From NCBI GenBank assembly GCA_036489885.1, contig DASXEW010000003.1, positions 1,116,001 through 1,180,000 of the forward strand: a DNA stretch of 64,000 nt, in the 5' to 3' direction. Shown here piece after piece: positions 8,086-15,424 of this stretch (positions within the stretch are counted from its first letter, which is position 1; every line of letters starts with the position of its first letter). The notes under the pieces are model-generated. The model saw only the letters and a program-made list of their open reading frames with translations. It had not been told where the DNA came from and made no database searches. This DNA comes from Candidatus Baltobacteraceae bacterium (GTDB taxonomy: Bacteria; Vulcanimicrobiota; Vulcanimicrobiia; Vulcanimicrobiales; Vulcanimicrobiaceae). The position numbers were made by a program, and so were the translations under genes.

Positions 8086-9540
8086 ATGCTCGCCACCACT
8101 TCGGGTAGCTTTCGCCCGGCCGGCGCGCTTGATGCGCCGACGGCCCTCCTCCCTTATCGCGGCTCTTGGAATGCGCGGGGGGCAGCGCACTTGCTGCGGC
8201 GCGCCGGCTTCGGCGGTTCCCCCGCCGAGGTGACTGCGTTTGCCGCGATGTCGCTAGACGCGGCGGTCGAGCGTCTGATCCATTTCCCGGATACCTCGCA
8301 GCTCGAAGCGACGCCGCAGCTCGCGGAGGACACACCGCGCAAAGAGCTGCGCGCAATGGGGCTGAGCGCCGACCAGATCAAGATGCTTGGCCGGGCGCAT
8401 TTCGAGAACGCAGTTGCGCTCATGCAATGGTGGCTCGGCCGCATGATCGCGACGCCGGCGCCGCTGCAAGAGAAGATGACGCTGTTCTGGCACGGTCACT
8501 TCACGAGCGCCTACCAAGGCAAGGGTATCACTGCGCAAGAGGTCTTGACGCAGAACCAGCTTTACCGCAGCTATGCGCTCGGCAACATTCGCAGATTGGC
8601 GCTCGCGGTTTCGCATGATCCCGCGATGCTCAAATACCTCGACAATCGCGCCAACCGCGCGCAGCACCCGAACGAGAACTACGCACGCGAGCTGATGGAG
8701 CTTTTCACGCTCGGCATCGGAAACTATACCGAGCAAGACGTTCGCGAGTCGGCGCGCGCCTTTACCGGCTACACGCTCGACGCTGACGATCAATTCGTCT
8801 TCAATCCGCGTCAACACGATAACGACTCGAAAACATTTCTCGGCCAGAACGGCAACTTCACCGGCGACGACATCGTCAACATCATTTTCCAACAGCCGGC
8901 AACGGCGCAATTCTTTGCCAAGAAACTGCTCGAGTTCTACGTCTATAGCGATCCGGAACCGGAGCTCGTCGATGCGGTCGCATATCAGCTGAAAAAAAAC
9001 TACTTCGACCTGGCGCCGGTGATGTCGGTGTTGCTGCGCAGCAACGTCTTCCACTCCGATCGCGCATATCGCGCGCTCGTCAAGAGCCCGACCGAATTCG
9101 TCGTCGGCAGTTACAAGCTGTTCTCGCTGCCGTCCGCGGCAATCGAGCAACCCGTTTTGGGCGCAATGACTCGCATGGGTCAGCGTCTCTTCTATCCGCC
9201 GAACGTCAAAGGTTGGGATGGTGGTGCAGCATGGATCAACAGTGGGACGCTCTTAACGCGGGAGAATCTCGCGAGCACGTTGTGCGCGAACCCGCAAATG
9301 ATGCAGACGGCGACGTGGCTCACACAGGGCGCCTCGCTGGACCCGAAAGCACTCTCGACGCACATCGTGACGCAGGTACTGCAAGGCGACATCTCGCCCG
9401 CATCGCGCGCACAGCTCGACGCTTATCTCAGTGGAGCCGGGACATCGGCCCTGGCGATGCTTAGCGGCGAGAATTTCGACGAACGCATCCGCGGCGCGAT
9501 CTATCTCGCGATGGCGACGCCTGCGTACCAGCTAGCATGA
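8086..9540 (+). CDS. DUF1800 family protein
   Basis: The 484-aa protein matches the DUF1800 pattern. It has an N-terminal A-A-H-L-L-R-R-A-G-F-G segment, W-H-G-H-F, a central H-P-N-E-N-Y-A-R-E-L-M-E-L-F-T-L-G-I motif, and P-P-N-V-K-G-W-D-G-G near the C-terminus. The ATG at 8086 follows AAGGA with 2 nt between, and avoids running into the divergent carboxylase gene. DUF1800 genes are regularly paired with DUF1501 genes, as here. Both are thought to act in the periplasm or at the surface, but no biochemical role is established. Confidence 0.88.
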   Translation: MLATTSGSFRPAGALDAPTALLPYRGSWNARGAAHLLRRAGFGGSPAEVTAFAAMSLDAAVERLIHFPDTSQLEATPQLAEDTPRKELRAMGLSADQIKMLGRAHFENAVALMQWWLGRMIATPAPLQEKMTLFWHGHFTSAYQGKGITAQEVLTQNQLYRSYALGNIRRLALAVSHDPAMLKYLDNRANRAQHPNENYARELMELFTLGIGNYTEQDVRESARAFTGYTLDADDQFVFNPRQHDNDSKTFLGQNGNFTGDDIVNIIFQQPATAQFFAKKLLEFYVYSDPEPELVDAVAYQLKKNYFDLAPVMSVLLRSNVFHSDRAYRALVKSPTEFVVGSYKLFSLPSAAIEQPVLGAMTRMGQRLFYPPNVKGWDGGAAWINSGTLLTRENLASTLCANPQMMQTATWLTQGASLDPKALSTHIVTQVLQGDISPASRAQLDAYLSGAGTSALAMLSGENFDERIRGAIYLAMATPAYQLA

Positions 9541-9627
9541 TAATGTTCTTACGAGCCCCCTTGGGGAATGTAAACGTTATCGCAATAGCGCCGGGCTCGG
9601 CGGAGCCTGGGGCGGAGCGCCTTTAGA

Positions 9628-10866
9628 ATGAAAATAATGCAGACTCGCGCCGGCTTCTTACTCGGCTCACTCTCCGGTTTGGGAATCGTCGCGAAAAACG
9701 CCGACTTCTTCGGCCGTGCGCTCGCGCAGGCGCCCCTTTCGGGCGTAACCGGTCCGAGTGACGATCGCGTCCTCGTGCTGATCAACTTGCAGGGCGGCAA
9801 TGACGGCCTCAATTGCGTCGTGCCGTATTCGATGCCGCAGTATTACAAATACCGCCCGATGCTCGGCGTCGCACAAGGCGACGTGCTTCGCCTCAACGAT
9901 CAGGTCGGACTCAATCCGAACATGAAATCGTTCAAGGCGATGTTCGACCGCGGAGAGGTCGCCGTGATTCAAGGCGTCGGGTATCCGAAGCCCGATCACT
10001 CGCACTTCCGCTCGCAAGAAATCTGGCAGACCGCGGATCCGGAGGGATATTCGGCTACCGGCTGGATCGGGCGCTATCTGGACGCGGCGAGTCTTCCGAA
10101 AGACAATCTCTTCAACGCCGTCGCGGTCTCGCCGGTGCTTCCCGAGCTGTTTGGGTCGCGCACGATCGACGTTCCGGCACTCGATGGGAATCTGCGCGGT
10201 TACGGACTCGCGAGCGATCGCAAAGCCGGCGGGGCCGCTGCGTTCCGCTCGATGCTAAGCGACACGACGCAGCCGTTCAGCTCACCATATCTCGGCAAGG
10301 TTGCCGAGATCGAAGTCAACGCGCAACGCGGTTCCGAAGAGCTGCCGAAATTGGTCGCCAACTACAAGACCGACGCCCAATATCCGGCGACGAACATCGG
10401 ACGCAGTCTTGCACTTGCCGCGCAAATGATCGGAAGCCAAATTGGTACGCGCATCATTTACGTCACGCACGGCAGCTTTGATACGCACACGAATCAAAAG
10501 GCGACGCAGGATCGGTTGCTCGAGCAATTCTCGGATGCAGTCGCTGCTTTCTACGCGGATCTTGCCTCACACGGCAACGACAAGCGTGTGCTCGCGATGA
10601 CGTTCTCCGAATTCGGACGCCGCGTCGCCGAGAATGCGAGCCGCGGTACGGATCACGGCGAAGCTGCGCCCGTGTTCATGATCGGCGGCTCGATCAAGGG
10701 CGGCGTGTACGCGAATCATCCGTCGCTCGACGATCTTGATAACGGCGACGTCAAGTACACGACTGACTTCCGCAGCGTCTACGCGACGGTCATTGAGAAG
10801 TGGCTCGGCCGTTCGTCGCAAGGGATCATCGTGGGGGATTTTCCGAGGCTGCCCATCATAGCCTAG
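9628..10866 (+). CDS. DUF1501 family protein
   Basis: The 412-aa protein is a member of DUF1501, which is related to the alkaline phosphatase/sulfatase superfamily. Visible motifs are N-L-Q-G-G-N-D-G-L-N near residue 54, K-P-D-H-S-H-F-R-S-Q-E-I-W, V-T-H-G-S-F-D-T-H and E-F-G-R-R-V with T-D-H-G-E-A. An N-terminal hydrophobic stretch suggests export. It lies 87 bp after the DUF1800 gene and is probably co-transcribed with it. A GC-rich stretch containing a CCCCTTGGGG palindrome lies between them without a T-tract. Confidence 0.88.
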   Translation: MKIMQTRAGFLLGSLSGLGIVAKNADFFGRALAQAPLSGVTGPSDDRVLVLINLQGGNDGLNCVVPYSMPQYYKYRPMLGVAQGDVLRLNDQVGLNPNMKSFKAMFDRGEVAVIQGVGYPKPDHSHFRSQEIWQTADPEGYSATGWIGRYLDAASLPKDNLFNAVAVSPVLPELFGSRTIDVPALDGNLRGYGLASDRKAGGAAAFRSMLSDTTQPFSSPYLGKVAEIEVNAQRGSEELPKLVANYKTDAQYPATNIGRSLALAAQMIGSQIGTRIIYVTHGSFDTHTNQKATQDRLLEQFSDAVAAFYADLASHGNDKRVLAMTFSEFGRRVAENASRGTDHGEAAPVFMIGGSIKGGVYANHPSLDDLDNGDVKYTTDFRSVYATVIEKWLGRSSQGIIVGDFPRLPIIA

Positions 10867-10870
10867 CTCC

Positions 10871-10993
10871 ATGGAGAACGATACGAAGACGCCGCCTGAC
10901 GGCCTGGATATCGACGAAGGGCTCGATGACTATGACAAAGAGGTAGCCGAGACGTTTCCCGCCTCCGATCCCCCGGCTAGCACCGAGCCGTAG
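10871..10993 (+). CDS. Small acidic protein with FPASDPPA motif (40 aa)
   Basis: This 40-codon ORF starts 4 nt after the DUF1501 stop. The product is very acidic and ends with E-T-F-P-A-S-D-P-P-A-S-T-E-P. The F-P-A-S-D-P-P signature recurs, as I recall, in many small uncharacterised bacterial proteins, which argues that the ORF is real. No function is known. A GCACGG-CTTT-CCGTGC hairpin at 10998-11013 follows the stop but lacks a T-run. Confidence 0.65.
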   Translation: MENDTKTPPDGLDIDEGLDDYDKEVAETFPASDPPASTEP

Positions 10994-11092
10994 CTACGCA
11001 CGGCTTTCCGTGCTGCCTCGAGCGGGTGACATTGGGCATATAGTTGGGAAATGCCGAGGAGTCAAACCCGGTGGAAGGAACGCTCTTTGGTA

Positions 11093-11539
11093 ATGGATTT
11101 CACGGAAGGCCAAAGTGCCTCGCTGACCCGGGCGGTCACGGCTGCGGACGTCGAGGGGTTTGCCGCAGTTACCGGCGATACGAACCCCGTCCATCTTGAT
11201 GAAGAGTACGCGGCCGGCACGCGCTTCGGGCGGCGGATCGCACACGGTATGCTCGCCGTCTCCTATATCTCGGCGATTCTGGGAACGAAATTCCCGGGTC
11301 CCGGGACAATCTATTTGAGCCAGAGTGTCAATTTTCTGGCGCCCGTCTACCTCGGGGATACGATTACCGCGACCGTGATCGTCTCGAAATTTCGAGCCGA
11401 GAAGGGCGTCCTCACCCTGGTCACCCAGTGCACGAACCAGGACGGCGTCAAAGTCGTCGACGGCCAGGCCGTGGTGCTCGTTACCGATGTCCGCTCAGCT
11501 GCTCCGGAGCAGGACGCAAGCGCCGAAACCGCCGCCTAA
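11093..11539 (+). CDS. phaJ: MaoC-family (R)-specific enoyl-CoA hydratase
   Basis: The 148-aa protein is a single hot-dog fold MaoC/PhaJ-type hydratase. The catalytic dyad lies in D-T-N-P-V-H (Asp29, His34), followed by A-H-G-M-L-A in the hot-dog helix. PhaJ enzymes turn trans-2-enoyl-CoA into (R)-3-hydroxyacyl-CoA, feeding beta-oxidation intermediates into PHA synthesis. I prefer the ATG at 11093 over the one at 11051 because family members begin just before the E-G-Q segment. A TATAGT box at 11039-11044 could be its -10 element. A PhaQ-like repressor and a phasin follow, supporting the PHA role. The symbol is inferred from this context. Confidence 0.8.
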   Translation: MDFTEGQSASLTRAVTAADVEGFAAVTGDTNPVHLDEEYAAGTRFGRRIAHGMLAVSYISAILGTKFPGPGTIYLSQSVNFLAPVYLGDTITATVIVSKFRAEKGVLTLVTQCTNQDGVKVVDGQAVVLVTDVRSAAPEQDASAETAA

Positions 11540-11544
11540 AGCTC

Positions 11545-11574
11545 TTGACCCGGTATTGCATATAGGTGTAAAAT
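11545..11574 (+). promoter_or_regulatory. Sigma70-like promoter of phaQ-phaP
   Basis: TTGACC (11545-11550) and TAAAAT (11569-11574) are separated by 18 bp and lie 21 bp before the phaQ start. GCAT and ATGC half-sites flank the -10 region (11557-11560, 11572-11575) and could form an operator for the PhaQ-like repressor; that part is inference. Confidence 0.55.
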
Positions 11575-11595
11575 GCCACTATCCCAAACTCAGAG

Positions 11596-11988
11596 ATGAA
11601 GAACGATACCGACCCCGCCCGGAGTAAGGAAGCCGGGCTCCCTCCGCGAGGGACTCCCAAGAACTACCTGATGGCGTGGCTGCTGGTGATGCTCAAGGGC
11701 TATCAACTACACGGCTACGAGATCATGAAAGCTCTCAAGGAAAACTTCGCGGTCGTCTCCGATCCGGGGACGGTTTACAGGGCGCTCCGGCAACTCGAAC
11801 GCGACGGCTACATCACGTCATGGTGGGACCCCAAAGAGCAGGGTCCGGCGCGACGTGTCTATACGCTCACGGACGCAGGTGCAGCGGCACTCGATATCTG
11901 GCGCTCGTCGCTCGAACAGTACCGGTCGAACTTGGACGCGTTCTTCAGTCTCTACACCGGAAAGTGGAGTAAAAAGAACGATGAGTAA
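11596..11988 (+). CDS. phaQ: PadR-family regulator, PHB-responsive repressor PhaQ-like
   Basis: The 130-aa protein has a PadR winged helix: L-K-G-Y-Q-L-H-G-Y-E-I-M, then D-P-G-T-V-Y-R-A-L-R-Q-L-E-R-D-G-Y-I and a wing with R-R-V-Y-T-L-T-D-A-G. The arrangement matches PhaQ of Bacillus, a PadR-type repressor encoded next to the phasin gene that is released by poly-hydroxybutyrate. Its TAA overlaps the phasin start by 8 nt, so the two are translationally coupled. It probably represses its own promoter and that of the phasin. Confidence 0.78.
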   Translation: MKNDTDPARSKEAGLPPRGTPKNYLMAWLLVMLKGYQLHGYEIMKALKENFAVVSDPGTVYRALRQLERDGYITSWWDPKEQGPARRVYTLTDAGAAALDIWRSSLEQYRSNLDAFFSLYTGKWSKKNDE

Positions 11989-12409
11989 CGATAAAACCAA
12001 GAGCTATCTGGACCTCATGAGCGGCACGTACGGTCTCCTAATGGAAGCCGCTGCGAATGCGAACCACCGTTTCCTCGAGCACATGAAGTCGTCGTATGAG
12101 ATCATGTCGCGTCCGTACACCTCGACCGCGTTCGAGGCAGCGTATCGAGAGAATCTCGAGCGCGCCGGACAGCTCGTCGAGCTGAACGTCGCAGCTGCGC
12201 AAAAGACCGGATCCGAGTCCGCTGCGCTTGCCGAGAAGCTTGCGAAGCAGGGTTCGGAGTGGCAAGAAACGGCCGTCGAAACGACGCGTGGGCTCTTTCG
12301 CACCGGAATCAGCAACATCAACTACGTCAAAGACGCCGCCGATCAAACCTACGAAGGCTTTGCCAAGCGCGTCGAAGAGATCCAGCGCCCAACGGTCTCG
12401 TCAAACTAA
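11981..12409 (+). CDS. phaP: Phasin (PHA granule-associated protein)
   Basis: The 142-aa, almost wholly helical, alanine-rich protein has the spacing typical of phasins: an amphipathic N-terminal helix (S-Y-L-D-L-M-S-G-T-Y-G) and long heptad-like helices to the end. Phasins coat PHA granules and affect their size. The ATG at 11981 lies inside the end of phaQ and is preferred over the longer frame that begins within phaQ. A strong terminator follows, closing the module. PHA synthase (phaC) is not in the window. Confidence 0.72.
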   Translation: MSNDKTKSYLDLMSGTYGLLMEAAANANHRFLEHMKSSYEIMSRPYTSTAFEAAYRENLERAGQLVELNVAAAQKTGSESAALAEKLAKQGSEWQETAVETTRGLFRTGISNINYVKDAADQTYEGFAKRVEEIQRPTVSSN

Positions 12410-12445
12410 GCCGAAGCGCAAGAAAAAGTAGACCGGCTATCTCGG

Positions 12446-12476
12446 AGCGGCCCCGTAAAGGGGCCGCTTTCTTTTT
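12446..12476 (+). terminator. Rho-independent terminator after phaP
   Basis: A perfect 9-bp stem AGCGGCCCC / GGGGCCGCT with a GTAAA loop (12455-12459) is followed by TTTCTTTTT. Confidence 0.9.
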
Positions 12477-12494
12477 AGCGCAAGAGCCGCCGCG

Positions 12495-13040
12495 ATGAGC
12501 GCGCCGGGTCAACGTTTGCGTGATGCCTCGAACGTCACGATCGAACCGCTCGACCGGAAAGACGAATCGGAGGTCGCCGCACTGCTTCGCGCGCTTCCCG
12601 AGCGCGATCTGCTTTTCGTCGGATTCGATATCAACGATGATGCTGTAATTCAGCGCTGGACCGATCCGGCGAACAAGAGCAATGCTGTGGGCGCGGTCGC
12701 GCGCCGTAACGGTAAGATCATCGGATTCACCGTTCTGCAGCGCGATGCGGCAAAGTGGAAGCGCCATCTCGGCAGCATCCTCGTCGTCGTTTCGAACGAA
12801 GCGCGTGGATTGGGTTTGGGCACGCTGCTCGTCGATCGAACGATCCTGCTTGCGGGCGAGCTGGGGCTCGAGCGGATCGTCGCGCGCATGTTGGTGGAAG
12901 ATCGTGACACCGTGCGCGTCTTTGAAAAACTCGGCTTCCGTCACGAAGGCTTGTTGATCGATCACGCCAAGGCGTCGGACGGAACGCTGTACGACATCGC
13001 ATATATGGGGCTCTCGCTACGAAAAGCATCCTCTTCTTAG
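12495..13040 (+). CDS. GNAT family N-acetyltransferase
   Basis: The 181-aa GNAT protein has the acetyl-CoA-binding loop N-E-A-R-G-L-G-L-G-T-L-L-V and a C-terminal F-E-K-L-G-F-R-H-E-G segment, as in the RimI/PhnO-type fold. The N-terminal R-D-L-L-F-V-G-F-D-I region is unlike ribosomal-protein acetylases, and the acceptor is unknown. Its last codons overlap the apparent beginning of the next gene, a metallo-hydrolase in the -1 frame (see that entry). Confidence 0.8.
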   Translation: MSAPGQRLRDASNVTIEPLDRKDESEVAALLRALPERDLLFVGFDINDDAVIQRWTDPANKSNAVGAVARRNGKIIGFTVLQRDAAKWKRHLGSILVVVSNEARGLGLGTLLVDRTILLAGELGLERIVARMLVEDRDTVRVFEKLGFRHEGLLIDHAKASDGTLYDIAYMGLSLRKASSS

Positions 13041-13813
13041 GAACAGGCGGCGCGCGTTTCGTTGTAGCGCGTCAGATTCGCGCCTCGGGTGGGATGTGGT
13101 GGCGTTTCGGCAACACGCAAATTCACGTCGATCCCGGTCCCGGTGCACTCGTGCGCGCGCTTTCGCACGTTCCGCCGTGCGAGCCACAGAAGCTCGACGC
13201 AATCATCCTCTCGCACAAGCATCTCGATCATTCCGCCGACGTCAACGTGATGATCGAAGCCATGTCGCAAGGCGGATGGCGGCCGCGCGGAATGGTGCTC
13301 GCTCCGCAGGATGCAGTCGAAGGCGATCCCGTGATCTTTCCGTACTTGCGGCGCTTCGTGCCGCGTTGGGACCAACTGCGCGAGCACGGCGGACCATATC
13401 AAATCGGCGAAGTCGAGATTACGGGCTCGATTCAGCACAAGCATCCGGTCGAGACGTACGGCTTACACTTACGCTATCCCAATAACGGCAGCGAGGTGCG
13501 CGTCTCATATCTTCCATGCACCCGGTTTTTCGACGGGTTGATCACCGACTACACGGCGTACAAGCCCGACGCGCTCATCGTCAACGTTCTGCGTTACGAA
13601 GACAAACTCGACGTCGACCATATGACGTTCGAGCAAGCAAAGTCGATCATCGCCGCGGTGCGTCCGCGCGTTGCAGTTCTCACGCACTTTGGGACGCGCA
13701 TGCTCGAAGCCGACCCGCGCAAGCTTGCCCAATCGCTCGAAGACGAGCTTGGACTACGCGTCTATGCCGCGCGCGACGGTTGGACGCTCGATCTCGAAAC
13801 CGAGCTAGTCTAA
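13019..13813 (+). CDS. MBL-fold metallo-hydrolase, non-standard start
   Basis: The protein has the metallo-beta-lactamase motif S-H-K-H-L-D-H (HxHxDH), a further H at Q-H-K-H, and a C-terminal V-L-T-H-F-G-T. The first ATG in frame is at 13094, but that would remove the conserved first strand and glycine-rich turn. In the same open frame upstream, K-S-I-L-F-L-G-T-G-G-A-R-F-V-V is encoded, a typical beginning for this family. The codon in the start position (13019) is ACG, and no ATG, GTG or TTG exists upstream in frame. Options are a rare ACG start, a -1 frameshift from the overlapping GNAT gene at CGAAAAG, or a base error. The substrate is unknown. Confidence 0.72.
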   Translation, partial: TKSILFLGTGGARFVVARQIRASGGMWWRFGNTQIHVDPGPGALVRALSHVPPCEPQKLDAIILSHKHLDHSADVNVMIEAMSQGGWRPRGMVLAPQDAVEGDPVIFPYLRRFVPRWDQLREHGGPYQIGEVEITGSIQHKHPVETYGLHLRYPNNGSEVRVSYLPCTRFFDGLITDYTAYKPDALIVNVLRYEDKLDVDHMTFEQAKSIIAAVRPRVAVLTHFGTRMLEADPRKLAQSLEDELGLRVYAARDGWTLDLETELV

Positions 13814-14250
13814 ACTTTTCCGAACGTCAGGAACGCCGGCACCGTCGTACGGCGTAGGATTCCAAATGCACCCGATAAGACGCTGTCGGAGTCCGGACCA
13901 CGCGTCAGGCCGGCGATGAATAGGTCGGGTTTCTGCCGGTCGATCAGCGCAACGATCTCAGTCACAGGATCGCCTTCGAGATACTCGGTCGTGACGTTGC
14001 CGACGCTTGCGAACAATTCTTTTAAACGGCTGAATTCCTTCGATGCAACTTCGGCCATCGCACGGTGCAGGTCGTCGAAGATCGGATGCTTGTCGAAGGC
14101 TTTGTCCCAGATCGGCGATTTGCGCGGAGGCCATCCAACCACCGATGCAACGATCTCGTGCTTGTTACCCGCGGCTTTCAACATGTCGACTGCGCGCTGG
14201 AGCCCCGCAAGGCCATCGTCCGAGCCATCGAAGATGACGAGAACGTTCAT
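13810..14250 (-). CDS. Universal stress protein (UspA-like)
   Basis: The 146-aa protein begins with V-L-V-I-F-D-G-S-D-D-G, the usual Usp first strand and Asp. It ends with a degenerate nucleotide loop (G-L-T-R-G-P-D-S-D-S) and T-T-V-P-A-F-L. The classical G-x2-G-x9-G-S ATP motif is not intact, so it may not bind ATP. Its ATG overlaps the osmC stop (ATGA), so both stress genes are co-expressed. Its own stop overlaps the convergent metallo-hydrolase stop by 4 nt. Confidence 0.78.
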   Translation of the reverse strand: MNVLVIFDGSDDGLAGLQRAVDMLKAAGNKHEIVASVVGWPPRKSPIWDKAFDKHPIFDDLHRAMAEVASKEFSRLKELFASVGNVTTEYLEGDPVTEIVALIDRQKPDLFIAGLTRGPDSDSVLSGAFGILRRTTVPAFLTFGKV

Positions 14251-14687
14251 GCAAGCGTCGCTTTTAGCGAAATCGGTACGGCGCGCAAGGCCTTGCTCAA
14301 CGGACAGTTCTCCTTGGCTTGCACTGCGAGTTTCTGAAAGTCTGCATCGGACAAGCCATCCGCACTCACGTTCGTCGTGAGTTCGATCGATGGAATTTCG
14401 TAACCGTCTCCGGCCTTCTCGAGATGGACGAGCGCGGCCGTGTTGATTGATTTCGGCGCATGTCCGGCGCGCGTCAACTCAGCGCTTAGCGCCATCGTGA
14501 AGCATGCGGCGTGCGACGCGCCGAGCAGCTCCTCCGGGTTCGTTCCTGGCTCTCCGCTGAATCGAGTTCCGAACGAATACTCAGCCGCTACCTTGCCGCT
14601 CTCGGTAGAAATCTTCCCGCGTCCGTGGGCGATGTCGCCTTCCCAATGAATGTTGGCTTTTCGCACGATCTGCGTATCGGTGGCCAT
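14247..14687 (-). CDS. osmC: OsmC family peroxiredoxin
   Basis: The 146-aa protein has both redox cysteines of the OsmC/Ohr fold, in H-A-A-C-F-T-M-A-L and E-N-C-P-L-S-K-A-L, and the N-terminal F-S-G-E-P-G-T-N-P-E-E-L segment typical of OsmC. It reduces organic hydroperoxides in the cytoplasm. The ATG at 14687 follows AAAGGAGC, a clear ribosome binding site, which decides the start against the longer frame to 14726. It is coupled to the downstream Usp gene. Confidence 0.88.
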   Translation of the reverse strand: MATDTQIVRKANIHWEGDIAHGRGKISTESGKVAAEYSFGTRFSGEPGTNPEELLGASHAACFTMALSAELTRAGHAPKSINTAALVHLEKAGDGYEIPSIELTTNVSADGLSDADFQKLAVQAKENCPLSKALRAVPISLKATLA

Positions 14688-14769
14688 AGCGCGCTCCTTT
14701 CCCAGCGAGTCGCACGACCCTGTCATCTTTCAGGAGGTTTCGGCGGACCTTGTGCCCCTATCCGTACCC

Positions 14770-15006
14770 ATGGACAGACTCAGCTTCGCCAAAGATATCC
14801 GGCCCATGTTCACCGACATCGACGTCGCGCACATGAAACGCGCCGGCATGGATCTCTCGGATAAAGACACCGTGACGAAAAGCGCCGACGCGATCTACAA
14901 AACGGTCAGCGAAGGCACGATGCCGCCTCCGAGTACCGGCGAGCGATGGACGCCCGATATGTGCGCCAAATTCAAAGAATGGCAGAATCAAGGTTGCGCG
15001 CCCTAG
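14770..15006 (+). CDS. Small conserved hypothetical protein (78 aa)
   Basis: The 78-aa product begins S-F-A-K-D-I-R-P-M-F and contains M-P-P-P-S-T-G-E-R-W, a pattern I recognise from small uncharacterised proteins that look like a cytochrome c fold without the C-x-x-C-H haem site. No haem motif is present; the only cysteines are near the C-terminus (D-M-C-A-K-F and Q-G-C-A-P). An AGGAGG at 14731-14736 is too far from the ATG for ideal use. A GTG at 14752 in the same frame is nearer. Function unknown. Confidence 0.6.
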   Translation: MDRLSFAKDIRPMFTDIDVAHMKRAGMDLSDKDTVTKSADAIYKTVSEGTMPPPSTGERWTPDMCAKFKEWQNQGCAP

Positions 15007-15007
15007 A

Positions 15008-15424
15008 TTAATCCTTGTCGGGCGAGGTCCAGACTTGTTCGGCGATCAGCCAAGAGCCGTCTTCGTAACGATAAACGGTCATATACGAGCCGCTTGATTT
15101 CTTGATCTTACCGGTTGCGCGCAGCGTCAACGTTTCGGTCCAGCGTCCGCTATCGTAAGCAAGATCGCCGTCCGCGTGCGATGCGACGCTGTGAAAGTGC
15201 AGATCGCTAACGTACGTCTTCATCGCGCCGGTGTAGAGCATTCGGATCGCCTTGCGGCCTGTGAAACGCGTGCCATCCGCGAGCACGAACGTGCCATCGG
15301 GCGCGTAGAGCGCAACACATTCATCGAGGTGCCGTGCATGGATCGTATTCTCCCAGGCGTCCCGCAATGCCGCAAAATCCGGGGGTGGAAATGCGAGCAT
15401 GGCCGCGAGAAGAAGCGCCGTCAT
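15008..15424 (-). CDS. Exported SnoaL/DUF4440-like protein
   Basis: The 138-aa protein starts with a short hydrophobic segment (T-A-L-L-L-A-A-M-L-A-F) that may be a signal peptide. An NTF2-like fold follows: R-D-A-W-E-N-T-I, then Y-A-P-D-G-T-F-V-L and W-L-I-A-E-Q-V-W near the end. Such cone-shaped folds bind small ligands or act as isomerases, and no catalytic residues can be assigned. Its ATG immediately follows the TAA of the upstream surface protein gene, so it belongs to the two-component operon. Confidence 0.7.
   Translation of the reverse strand: MTALLLAAMLAFPPPDFAALRDAWENTIHARHLDECVALYAPDGTFVLADGTRFTGRKAIRMLYTGAMKTYVSDLHFHSVASHADGDLAYDSGRWTETLTLRATGKIKKSSGSYMTVYRYEDGSWLIAEQVWTSPDKD

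Noticed and set aside
8254-9150. 298-codon minus-strand ORF
   Set aside because: It is antisense to the DUF1800 gene, which has clear family motifs.
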